A DNA stretch of 64,000 nucleotides. It comes from Indolivaga alginatilytica. GTDB lineage: Bacteria > Bacteroidota > Bacteroidia > Bacteroidales > Dysgonomonadaceae. The position numbers and the translations under genes are program-made. Below, piece after piece: positions 45,717 through 53,862 of the stretch. Where the stretch lies: contig NZ_QICL01000020.1 of the NCBI RefSeq assembly GCF_003201355.1, positions 21,786-85,785 on the forward strand, in the 5' to 3' direction. Within the stretch, counting starts at the first letter, position 1; each line of letters starts with the position of its first letter. The notes beneath the pieces were generated by a model, which worked only from the letters and a program-made list of their open reading frames with translations, searched no databases and was not told the DNA's origin.

Positions 45717-48596
45717 ATGGTAGGTATTATTCACCCTTATGCTGTTACGACACAAAGCGGTATAAGCGGAGTTTACGACATGTCGGGTAGGAAAGTTTTT
45801 AGCGGAACTGATTTCAAGTTCACGGCTGATAATAAGGCTGTAAGTTTCAGATCGTACCTATATTATAGTGCTGATAGCACGGTTAACCAGTTTTTCTTTA
45901 ATCCGATGGTTCACCGTCTGGATGGTTCAGAACCTTCGATCATAGAAATATTACAGGTCAAAACAGCTACTCTGATAGATACTTCTTTCAAAGTTCTGGA
46001 TGATAAAATCGCTTTAAAAGCAAGTCAAACCGACTTTAATTCCCTGAACGGACGTGTCACTACTGCGGAATCAAAGCTAACGGTACAGGCTGGAGAGATA
46101 GCTTCTACTGTTTCTAAGATTGAGGGTAAAAATGCCGTGTATAAGTCCTATACTAGTGCTGCAACCGATAGACCGACAGTTCCCTATGCTAAAAATGATC
46201 TTTGGGTCACTTATGAAGGAATAATCAAACAGAGCCAGAATACACGGCTTTCGGGTGCTTTTGTAGATGCCGACTGGATAAACACAACCAAATATACGGA
46301 CGATACGGCAGCTAATGAAGCTAAGAACTTTGCCGAAGGAAGATCGTATCAGGGTGGTAAGATATTGTATCGTGATATTGATTTTTCAACCGGGATGAAT
46401 GGTATTGCCGTTTATAATAATGCAGCAAACGGTGTCACTACAATGCAACGGATAGCCAAGCAAGCAGATTGCCCTACTACGTCAGCCTATTGCGTGGAAA
46501 TATCAAATACAGGTGCGGCTTCTCCGTATCTGGGCGGTTTCTTCTGGGGTACAACGACACGGGCAAATGCTAAGTTTATTACACGGATAATCGCAAAACT
46601 ACCTCTCAATTACAGCATTTCATATCATTCTAATGTAACAGGAACAGGTGGTTATCAGCGTTGGATAACTCCGACAATCGGAACAGGTAAGTATGAGGAA
46701 TATATTAATATCGTACAATCGGGCAGTAGCGGAACTTTCAGCAGTACCAATTTCTACGCCCTCAATGGAACGGCAGGGACAGCCGCCGCCCCTGTTAAGT
46801 GGTATCTGGGTTTAGCTACCGTTTACGACATGACCCAAGCCGAAATTGATTATAAAAGTTTAGCAGATACGGCACAATCAGCAGCCAACAATGCCCAAAC
46901 GACAGCGAATGCAGCGAATACTACGGCAAATACTAAAAACCAGACGTATTATTCAGATACTACACCCCTAGCTCCGACAAGCGGTTTTAAGACGGGTGAT
47001 CTTTGGTATAAGATAAGTGTTACAGATGGTTGCTACTATTCATATCGTTGGAATGGCAGCACTTGGCAGCAGATCAATGTATATGTATCTCAGGCAAAGC
47101 AAACGATTACCGATGCTTCGATCACGAACTTAGTAACTAAGACGGGAATAGGTTCGGTAGGTACAGGCGAGACACTCTGGTCGAAGATAAACCAAACAGC
47201 AGACCAAATAGCACTAGAAGTCAATAAAATACAGATTGGAGGTCGGAATTTGCTTTTGAACTCGAATTTCAGTAATGATTTTACGAATTGGAGTTCTAAC
47301 GGTGGTACGAGGACAATTGAAAGCGATACTATATACGGAAAGGTAGCGAAAATAGTAGCAACGGCTGCAAGTCAGGGGATATATCAGAATCCGGCTACAA
47401 GGCGGACTTCGGGAAAGAACTATGTTATTTCGGGTTATATGAAAGCGTCAGCCACTATGAATGTAACTATTTCGCATGAAGGCGGTACGGGTTCAAAGTC
47501 ATGTGCTGTAACTACGGCATGGCAGCGTTTTGAGACGCAAGGCGTATGGACTAGCAGTGGTAGTGTGTGTTTTTATTCGGGAAGTGCCGGAACATTCTAT
47601 CTGGCAAACTTGCAATATGAGGAAGGGACTAAATCGTCGGCTTGGTCGCCAGCACCCGAAGATATCCCCCAGATTGTCGGCTCGACCCTGACATTAACCG
47701 ACAATAAGATAACGCTTGCAAGTAAAACAATCGAGTTGAAAGGTACAACCATCACTAAAGCTATTCAGGCAGAGACGGCACAGTTCGGGGGATTTACGGT
47801 GAACGGTGATCGGTTTGAATCAATAGCTAAGACAGACAATCTGCCTAATTTGTTCCTAGACGGAAAAAACGGTACGGCATTTCTGAGGGGTGGCTTACTG
47901 ACACCATTCAGGAACGGAACATACAGGCTAAATTCAGGCAGTGGGGTGGAATTTTCCACTTATGGGCTTCAAGACAACAATAATATCGTGATTACGGGCG
48001 ATTCACTGAGTTGGACTATTGCATTTGTAGTGCCTTTTACAACTGCATACAATGGGTTCAGAGCGACAATCATTAATGAGAAATTTGAGAGTAAAACGCC
48101 CGCAGGTAATATATCGGCTTCTGCACCTAGCGGTATGTATTTTTTTGAGAACGGAGTTAAAAAGACAGCACTAACCATTCAAAAACACGAAGGGGTCGAA
48201 TTAATCGGATATGGTGAAGGGGCTGTTTTCTACGGGTGGATAATTCTAAACCGATTCAACACTAATTCTTATAATCAATCAGGGTTCGGGTTAAATGTAT
48301 ATAATATAGGAATGGTGCGAGGTGGAAGGATTACGAAGCAGACTACGCCTGACCCGATTTCAAGTATTACCCGTGTTTCGGAAGGTAGGTATAAACTTAC
48401 ATTTCAAAATCCGTTTTCAAGTGTGGATAATTATATTGTTTTTATTACATGTGAAAGTGGCGGTACTATTCACGGGCGTTATGCCAATGTAACTACTAAG
48501 GCAACATCTTATTTTGAGGTTTATACAGGCGATGATGAAACTCCCAATGATTCGGATTTTAACTTTATGATCGTGTCTACTTTGAACTGGACTTGA
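45717..48596 (+). CDS. Tail/receptor-binding protein, 5'-truncated
   Basis: 959 residues from the first ATG, but the frame is open and protein-like from 45624 (GNPYFWNATNLANAEWFLM), so the real N-terminus is missing. It contains a coiled coil (LKASQTDFNSLNGRVTTAES), helical AANNAQTTANAANTTAN repeats, and a galactose-binding jelly-roll (GGRNLLLNSNFSNDF ... LANLQYEEGTKSSAWSPAP), as in phage tail adhesins. It likely contacts the host surface in the intact phage. Confidence 0.78.
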   Translation: MVGIIHPYAVTTQSGISGVYDMSGRKVFSGTDFKFTADNKAVSFRSYLYYSADSTVNQFFFNPMVHRLDGSEPSIIEILQVKTATLIDTSFKVLDDKIALKASQTDFNSLNGRVTTAESKLTVQAGEIASTVSKIEGKNAVYKSYTSAATDRPTVPYAKNDLWVTYEGIIKQSQNTRLSGAFVDADWINTTKYTDDTAANEAKNFAEGRSYQGGKILYRDIDFSTGMNGIAVYNNAANGVTTMQRIAKQADCPTTSAYCVEISNTGAASPYLGGFFWGTTTRANAKFITRIIAKLPLNYSISYHSNVTGTGGYQRWITPTIGTGKYEEYINIVQSGSSGTFSSTNFYALNGTAGTAAAPVKWYLGLATVYDMTQAEIDYKSLADTAQSAANNAQTTANAANTTANTKNQTYYSDTTPLAPTSGFKTGDLWYKISVTDGCYYSYRWNGSTWQQINVYVSQAKQTITDASITNLVTKTGIGSVGTGETLWSKINQTADQIALEVNKIQIGGRNLLLNSNFSNDFTNWSSNGGTRTIESDTIYGKVAKIVATAASQGIYQNPATRRTSGKNYVISGYMKASATMNVTISHEGGTGSKSCAVTTAWQRFETQGVWTSSGSVCFYSGSAGTFYLANLQYEEGTKSSAWSPAPEDIPQIVGSTLTLTDNKITLASKTIELKGTTITKAIQAETAQFGGFTVNGDRFESIAKTDNLPNLFLDGKNGTAFLRGGLLTPFRNGTYRLNSGSGVEFSTYGLQDNNNIVITGDSLSWTIAFVVPFTTAYNGFRATIINEKFESKTPAGNISASAPSGMYFFENGVKKTALTIQKHEGVELIGYGEGAVFYGWIILNRFNTNSYNQSGFGLNVYNIGMVRGGRITKQTTPDPISSITRVSEGRYKLTFQNPFSSVDNYIVFITCESGGTIHGRYANVTTKATSYFEVYTGDDETPNDSDFNFMIVSTLNWT

Positions 48597-48620
48597 TTCG
48601 GCTAGTGTGATAAAAAAAGA

Positions 48621-48644
48621 AGGATAACCCGTTAATGTTATCCT
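48621..48644. terminator. Hairpin after the tail protein gene
   Basis: AGGATAAC/GTTATCCT 8-bp stem with an 8-nt loop; the T run is on the minus-strand side. The rest of 48645-49425 has no gene; it holds the inverted repeats noted below. Confidence 0.5.
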
Positions 48645-49079
48645 CCCTCGCTCTCTCTTATAAATGATATACAAAAAATAATAAAGTAATAAATAGGTAA
48701 GGGTGCTTGAATTATGGCTCTCCATATACTTGCAACACGAAGGGTTTTTAAAGTCTTTGATTGATATTTACTAAATTAATTGATTTGCTTATCTGCTCAG
48801 AGAGAAACTTGGCATAGTGCAGATGGTTAATAATTGGTTTGTTTAAATATAATTTGATATTAACTTTATGGTATGTTTAAAGGTTTTCCTTATTTGTTGA
48901 TAATAAAGGTATAGTACAAATATTATTTTCTGCTTTCGCCAGTCCCTTACATACTTGCTCTATACAAGGCAAAGATTTTAATTGATTCAGTTTTGAAATT
49001 ATTGTATCTTTTGAAATGGAGTTAATCATAGACTAAAATTTTATCAGGTCATTTTTTAAGTTAGCAGTATTAAAAAAAC

Positions 49080-49150
49080 ATAAGCACAAGGTTGATATCA
49101 TTAAAGGGTTAATAGGGGTCTACAAAACTTAATATATTCCTTGTGCTTAT
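49080..49150. repeat. Inverted repeat, 12-bp arms
   Basis: ATAAGCACAAGG (49080-49091) and CCTTGTGCTTAT (49139-49150) are perfect reverse complements 47 bp apart in a gene-free stretch. Could be an RNA stem or a recombination/regulatory site. Confidence 0.5.
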
Positions 49151-49199
49151 TAAGCCGGGAACACAACCCCCAGCCTATCCTTCTTATAACACAAACTTT

Positions 49200-49223
49200 A
49201 TGAAAAAATTATCTCATTCTTAA
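49200..49223 (+). CDS. Possible seven-residue leader peptide
   Basis: ATG directly after the AACACAAACTTTA leader motif (49188-49200) gives MKKLSHS and a stop. The last codons lie in the left arm of the inverted repeat 49216-49251. Confidence 0.3.
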   Translation: MKKLSHS

Positions 49224-49251
49224 GTGAGACACAAATATATCACTTAAGAAT
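49216..49251. promoter_or_regulatory. 12-bp-arm palindrome, operator or attenuator
   Basis: ATTCTTAAGTGA and TCACTTAAGAAT are perfect reverse complements with a 12-base centre, 175 bp before an XRE regulator gene. Several ATTATAA half sites follow at about 49270-49315. Confidence 0.45.
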
Positions 49252-49425
49252 AATTATAAAAATAATTTTGGCATTATAAATATAATGGCTCATTATAAGC
49301 ATTTTATAAATTTGTAATTTTCAAAAAAAGTAACTTCTTATTTCATTTTAGGGCAATTTGATTATATTTATAAAGTAATTTGTACTAATTTCGTGTTAAA
49401 CGTTGATAATAAATAGTCTTAATGT

Positions 49426-49878
49426 ATGGAAACAGATGTAATCGGTACAAAACCACATCACGGATTTAATGTGATGATAAAACGTAAAAGGAGACATATG
49501 TCACAAGACGCACTCGGTGAAAAATTGGGTATGTTTCAGGGGCAAGTGTCAATGTTGGAAAGTCAGGAAACTATTGAAGATGAAACATTAGAGAAAATTG
49601 CCGAAGTCTTAGAATGCCCTATATCTGAATTAAGGGATTTTGATATTGATAAGGCAATGAATGCCAATAGTGTTATAAATAGTAATAATACAAATAATGA
49701 TTCTGCAAATAGTTATTCAGGCATAAATCAAACTATAAATAATATTTCTCCTGAAATAATAGAACTGTATAAAACAATATTGCAGGAGGAAAAAGATTTG
49801 CGGATAAGAGAGGTTCAAGCTAAAGACGCAGAAATATTATATCTGCGTAAACTGTTGGAAGAATCGTTGAAAAAGTAA
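49426..49878 (+). CDS. XRE-family regulator
   Basis: 150 residues. Helix-turn-helix MSQDALGEKLGMFQGQVSMLE (residues ~25-45), Asn-rich linker and a C-terminal helix (LQEEKDLRIREVQAKDAEI) for dimerisation. A candidate phage repressor; the palindrome upstream may be its site. Confidence 0.82.
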   Translation: METDVIGTKPHHGFNVMIKRKRRHMSQDALGEKLGMFQGQVSMLESQETIEDETLEKIAEVLECPISELRDFDIDKAMNANSVINSNNTNNDSANSYSGINQTINNISPEIIELYKTILQEEKDLRIREVQAKDAEILYLRKLLEESLKK

Positions 49879-50015
49879 TTTTTTTTCTATTTGAATGAAT
49901 AAGATTTATAAGAGTGCAAAAATAGATAACAATTCGTTAATTTTCGGAATATTCATAAACAGAGTATTAGAGTAATTGTTTTATATTTATATTTGTATCA
50001 TATAAGATTACAGTT

Positions 50016-50171
50016 ATGAAAGCAATAGGAATACCCTCGAAAGAGGCACGGATATATAAGCCTAGAAAAGAGTTTGCTACCAAAGTAAGCCCCGAAAAGG
50101 AATTTCTTACAGCAGAGGAATTGCTAGAAAGAGTTATACCACGAGTTGAAGCACTATTCGATAAGAAATGA
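50016..50171 (+). CDS. Putative antitoxin
   Basis: 51 residues: MKAIGIPSKEARIYKPRKEF, then an acidic helix FLTAEELLERVIPRVEALF. It lies directly before a RelE/ParE-like gene and overlaps it by ATGA (50168-50171), the usual antitoxin-toxin order. No DNA-binding domain is evident. Confidence 0.62.
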   Translation: MKAIGIPSKEARIYKPRKEFATKVSPEKEFLTAEELLERVIPRVEALFDKK

Positions 50172-50431
50172 CCGTTCAGTTTCATAGAGACGTTGAAGAT
50201 TATCTGGTTGAACTTATCGAAATTCTTTATGAAAAGGAATATTTCGGGTTTAAGGAATCTGCAACGCAATATGTACGTGAATTAGTTTTGGAAATCAGAG
50301 ACACGATTTCAAAGAAACGGAAAAAAGCGGCTCCCGAATATTTTTCAAAATACGGTAAAGATTTATTCTATGCCAGTTTCCGCAGGAATAAGAATACAAG
50401 CTGGTATGTATTTTTCAGTTTTAGTGCATAA
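50168..50431 (+). CDS. RelE/ParE-like toxin, probably shortened
   Basis: 87 residues. VQFHRDVEDYLVELIEILYE and YFSKYGKDLFYASFRRNKNT match Bacteroidota RelE/ParE-like toxins. The usual final beta strands after WYVFF are missing and the frame ends in SFSA, so the protein may be inactive. Confidence 0.65.
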   Translation: MTVQFHRDVEDYLVELIEILYEKEYFGFKESATQYVRELVLEIRDTISKKRKKAAPEYFSKYGKDLFYASFRRNKNTSWYVFFSFSA

Positions 50432-50508
50432 TAGTAGTTTCACTTGTCTAATCCACTCCGCAACCCAATGCGAAAGCTGCCGTAGCAGGGAATTAGTTTT
50501 TCAGCATG

Positions 50509-50832
50509 TCAAAGACCTATATTTATTCCTATTTCTTCTAATCTGTCTCTCTGTATCTCATTTGCCTGATTGAGTAAGTATCTGTATTCTGTATTTCGGG
50601 TATTTAGAAGTATCTGTACTTCATTCCGAAGCAATTGGCTTGCTTCAATGTTTAATAGCCAGTCTGAATCTAAAACATCGGCGGTTAAAATTCCGACATT
50701 ATCTTCATTTCCTTTAAATTCTACAATGAAGCGAAAGCCAGAAATACAGTCGTCAATATCGTAAGGATTATTTTCGGCGAGCGATTTAGATACTAAATCC
50801 ACAGACATCTGTATCATTTCCGATATTATCAT
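50509..50832 (-). CDS. Hypothetical protein
   Basis: 107 residues, acidic, on the strand opposite its neighbours. No recognised domain. Codon pattern and lack of internal stops suggest a real gene. Confidence 0.55.
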   Translation of the reverse strand: MIISEMIQMSVDLVSKSLAENNPYDIDDCISGFRFIVEFKGNEDNVGILTADVLDSDWLLNIEASQLLRNEVQILLNTRNTEYRYLLNQANEIQRDRLEEIGINIGL

Positions 50833-51089
50833 TCATTTTCTAATGCAAAATCATATAAATACATTAATAATCTTAGAATTGTAGGTATTATTTGTCAAAA
50901 TATATTATATTTGTGACAAGTTAAGTGGGTTTATAACAACTTTAAGATGTAAAGTAAACATCAAATAAACCCGACAACTTTACAAAGTTTTATATTTTTA
51001 TGACAAGTAACAAGTAAATTTGATAAAATATTGTCTTAAACTTTGTTAATGAATTTAAGACTGGATGTGTGAACTACAATTTTGCTAAA

Positions 51090-51752
51090 ATGAGTGAACA
51101 AACGGAAATTAATTTTGCCCTTACTGGCGATATAGTAAAGGAAGCTAGGGAGGCTGCCGAAATGACACAGGATGAACTTGCTTTATACTTAGGTAGTTCA
51201 CGTCAAACTGTATCGACTTGGGAAAATAGAGATGGGGAGATTAATATAAGACCACAACTAAGAAAAAAACTAATAGATTTTATAACGGCTGGTTTTTGTA
51301 ACAGGTTTCAGAAAACAGACGTAAGTGAGTATAAAATTTCCGCTCCGTACATCAAAATAGATTATTACGAAAATTACATTCAGTCTTTAGAAAACGGAAA
51401 TAGATTTTTTGATTTCTACCTTAATGAATATCCGAGAGGCTTTTACATAGCTTTTCAGGTTAATACTAAGGCTATGGAAAATAATAAAAAACATAGTTTA
51501 AGTTTTTTAGATATTGCGATTGGAAAGGAAGTGAAAATGGAGGAATTTAATAAAGAGTATGAAGTTTATACTATTTGGATTATTGTTCTATCGGATAAGC
51601 TCATATTTACTCAACTAACCGATCATAATAAAAAGTCCAATGAGATAGTATGTAATTATCTTAATCCGTCAGCTAAGGTTTCAGAACAAACTTTGAATTT
51701 AGCAGACGTTAGAAAAATATTTAAAGTCGTCCAGAGGGTAACGACTTTGTAA
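51090..51752 (+). CDS. XRE-family regulator next to attR
   Basis: 220 residues from the ATG at 51090; a GTG 7 codons upstream is less likely. Helix-turn-helix MTQDELALYLGSSRQTVSTWE (~residues 25-45), then a ~150-residue beta-rich domain that may sense a ligand. It is the last gene before attR and a candidate lysogeny or excision regulator. Confidence 0.8.
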   Translation: MSEQTEINFALTGDIVKEAREAAEMTQDELALYLGSSRQTVSTWENRDGEINIRPQLRKKLIDFITAGFCNRFQKTDVSEYKISAPYIKIDYYENYIQSLENGNRFFDFYLNEYPRGFYIAFQVNTKAMENNKKHSLSFLDIAIGKEVKMEEFNKEYEVYTIWIIVLSDKLIFTQLTDHNKKSNEIVCNYLNPSAKVSEQTLNLADVRKIFKVVQRVTTL

Positions 51753-51770
51753 ACCGACATATTTAAACCT

Positions 51771-51789
51771 TGTTTAGAAATAGTTTAGA
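51771..51789 (+). promoter_or_regulatory. Putative integrase arm-type site (right)
   Basis: Identical 19-mer to 7334-7352, 37 bp inside attR. Confidence 0.5.
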
Positions 51790-51825
51790 ACTTTTTCGTA
51801 AAGGTCTGATTTAAAGCATATATCA

Positions 51826-51881
51826 CCAGACTTAGGATCTGGTGTCGAGAGACGTGGGGGTTCGAGTCCCTTCATCCGCAC
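51826..51881 (+). repeat. attR: attR: 56-bp core attachment repeat
   Basis: Perfect copy of 7159-7214, containing the 3' part of tRNA-Leu without its 5' half. Confidence 0.93.
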
Positions 51882-51885
51882 TGAG

Positions 51886-51923
51886 AGCGACAAATTGAAG
51901 ATTTCTTCTTTTTGTCGCTTTTC
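51886..51923 (+). terminator. Original host tRNA-Leu terminator
   Basis: Stem AGCGACAAA/TTTGTCGCT followed by T. It stands where the tRNA terminator would be before integration. Confidence 0.7.
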
Positions 51924-51955
51924 TCGTTTCTGTACCTATCGTATATGTGTAAGAC

Positions 51956-52531
51956 TCAAACCCTCAGTAAACCACGGAATCCTCTTACTGCATAGTACGA
52001 CTGTGCACCGTTATGATATACGAAGACAGTGTCGTAGCGGCGGTCGGCAAAAAGGGCACCTCCAAGCTTTCTAATAGCTGCGGGCGTCTTTAGCCAGCTC
52101 GATGTTTTGAGATCGAAATTTCCAAGCTTCTGTAATTCCCTATATTGCTCTTCTGTTAATAGCTCAATACCTATAGCCGCTGCCATGTCAACAGCATTAT
52201 TCTCCGGTTTAAATTCTTTTCTTGATTCGAGCCCTTCCCTGTCGTAACAAGTGTTTCTGCGTCCTGTAGGGCTTTCGGGTGAACAATCATAGAAAATATA
52301 TTGATCTGCCTTTTTATCATAGTCAACGATATCGGGTTCTCCACCCGTTCTCTCCATTTCATTTAGCGACCACAGTTTTTCGATGTTGCTTTCTAGCTTT
52401 GCCTGTACTTTAATCCAGTCAATACCTTTATGACGGTTCTTGTTTTTTTCAAAACGAGCTTGGAGTGTTTCGAATAGTTCGTGCTGTTGTTCTTGTGACA
52501 ACCTCTTTGTATTGCTTATATTGTTGCTCAT
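51956..52531 (-). CDS. DUF4256 protein
   Basis: 191 residues covering the DUF4256 family: LFETLQARFEKNKNRHKGI, YFYDCSPESPTGRRN-like segment, GIELLTEEQYRELQKLG and DTVFVYHNGAQSYYAVRGFRG. The function of the family is unknown. First host gene right of the prophage. Confidence 0.85.
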   Translation of the reverse strand: MSNNISNTKRLSQEQQHELFETLQARFEKNKNRHKGIDWIKVQAKLESNIEKLWSLNEMERTGGEPDIVDYDKKADQYIFYDCSPESPTGRRNTCYDREGLESRKEFKPENNAVDMAAAIGIELLTEEQYRELQKLGNFDLKTSSWLKTPAAIRKLGGALFADRRYDTVFVYHNGAQSYYAVRGFRGLLRV

Positions 52532-52638
52532 ATTTTTATTTTTATTTCGGGTACATAGATATATCCAACTTATTATTGCGGTATCTAATTTATAGAACCT
52601 ATTATCTTTGGAAATAGTTCAATAAAGCCTGTTATTAA

Positions 52639-52656
52639 GAGCCTGTTTAATTTTTC
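52639..52656 (+). repeat. Solo IS-end-like sequence
   Basis: AGAGCCTGTTTAATTTTT resembles the end of the IS5-like element at 63821 (AGAGTCTGTTTAAATTTT). No transposase is nearby. Otherwise 52532-52940 holds only a short hairpin with T run at 52803-52820. Confidence 0.35.
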
Positions 52657-52940
52657 TTCCGAATAGTTGATAAAAAAGCACTGTAAAGATACTTTATGAC
52701 TAAACTTCGTATTCCTTGTGTTTAAAATCCACAGGACGTTGATACAAATATTAAATTAACCACCCCCAAATCAATCCCGATTTTCCTTTTTTACCTATCT
52801 TTAAGGTCGCAGACCTTTTTGTGTTGCACCATAGGTAACTGAAAGCATTTAATGATACATTATCAGGACATAAATAGATCAACCACTTACACTTGCTTAG
52901 ATAATAAACAACTCTGCGAGTTTAAATACAAACCGTTTGA

Positions 52941-53858
52941 ATGAAAAAGTCAATATCATATCTACCATCAACCAATCAGCGAGATTTGCATTATATAGTT
53001 GAATCTATCCTGACACGGATTAAGCAGACCGAAATGATAATCCTCTTTGGTAGTTATGCCCGAAATGATTATGTGGCGTATGACGAAAAGTATGAATTCG
53101 GCAGAATACAGTTCTATGTAAGTGACTATGACATATTGGTGGTAACGAGTGGAATTTCGGATGGAGTTGCAATCAGAGCCCTCAGCAATGTGGAAGATAT
53201 GTATTATGACAGGGCGAAAGACCCCGACAGGCAACCGCCCGTTCAGTTTATCAGCGATGATATGAAAAAGTTGAATAAGTATCTGAAAGAGGGAAGATAT
53301 TTTTACACCCAAATAAAACAAGAGGGTGTTATATTATATGATAGCGAGAAACACAAACTGGCAAGAAGGCGCAAGCTTAACTTTGAAGAAATAAAACAAC
53401 AAGCTCAGGAATATTTTGATGATAAGTTTGAGAGTGCTAACGATTTCCTTCAAATAGCTAAAATGACGGCTTTTGATTTGAACAAATATAAAAAAGCATC
53501 TTTTCTTTTACATCAAGCCTGTGAGAGCTATATTTATGCAATCCGTTTAGTCTTTACATTAGAAAACCCAAAGCAACATAATTTATTCAAACTATTAAAT
53601 TCGGTAAAGAAATATTCCAGCGAGTTTATAAAAGTCTTTCCACAAGACACACCTGAAGAAAAACGGCTTTTCGAGCTTATCAAAACGGCTTATGTGAATG
53701 GTCGCTACGATCCCGATTTTGTAGTTACCAAAGAGGATATTGATGCTCTTGTTCCTAAAGTCGAATCGTTAAGGGATATAACAAAGCGAATTTGCGAGGT
53801 GAAGATTAAGGAGTATGGGGAGATAGGGAATGACTATTTTTTCACTAAAAAAAAATAA
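52941..53858 (+). CDS. MNT-HEPN fusion protein
   Basis: 305 residues. The N-terminal minimal nucleotidyltransferase has ILFGSYARND (Gly37-Ser38) and SDYDILVV (Asp62, Asp64). The C-terminal helical HEPN domain has LLHQACESYIYAI and NGRYDPDFVVTKEDIDAL. Separate MNT and HEPN proteins form toxin-antitoxin pairs in which MNT modifies HEPN; fused forms are common in Bacteroidota, with roles little known. Confidence 0.8.
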   Translation: MKKSISYLPSTNQRDLHYIVESILTRIKQTEMIILFGSYARNDYVAYDEKYEFGRIQFYVSDYDILVVTSGISDGVAIRALSNVEDMYYDRAKDPDRQPPVQFISDDMKKLNKYLKEGRYFYTQIKQEGVILYDSEKHKLARRRKLNFEEIKQQAQEYFDDKFESANDFLQIAKMTAFDLNKYKKASFLLHQACESYIYAIRLVFTLENPKQHNLFKLLNSVKKYSSEFIKVFPQDTPEEKRLFELIKTAYVNGRYDPDFVVTKEDIDALVPKVESLRDITKRICEVKIKEYGEIGNDYFFTKKK

Positions 53859-53862
53859 CAAA

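Larger units (their letters stand above)
7159..51881 (+). mobile_element. Integrated siphovirus-type prophage (~44.7 kb)
   Basis: Bounded by the perfect 56-bp repeat in tRNA-Leu, with an integrase just inside attL and regulators just inside attR. It encodes terminase, portal, MuF head protein, scaffold, capsid, connectors, tail tube, frameshifted tail chaperones and tape measure, so it is a long-tailed phage. It also carries a RepL-like initiator, two tRNA-Ser genes, a toxin-antitoxin pair and an accessory block (alpha-oxoamine synthase, TetR, subtilase, FkbM, S74/T9SS). No endolysin or holin is recognisable, and the tail end is rearranged at ~45.65 kb, so it may be defective. Confidence 0.93.

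Noticed and set aside
45624..45717. Programmed frameshift joining the TPR lipoprotein to the tail protein
   Set aside because: No slippery sequence at the junction, and the two halves belong to unrelated families; a recombination or assembly junction is more likely.
49080..49150. Invertible promoter switch
   Set aside because: Arms are only 12 bp, the span is 47 bp, and no consensus promoter lies inside; shorter than typical phase-variable promoters.
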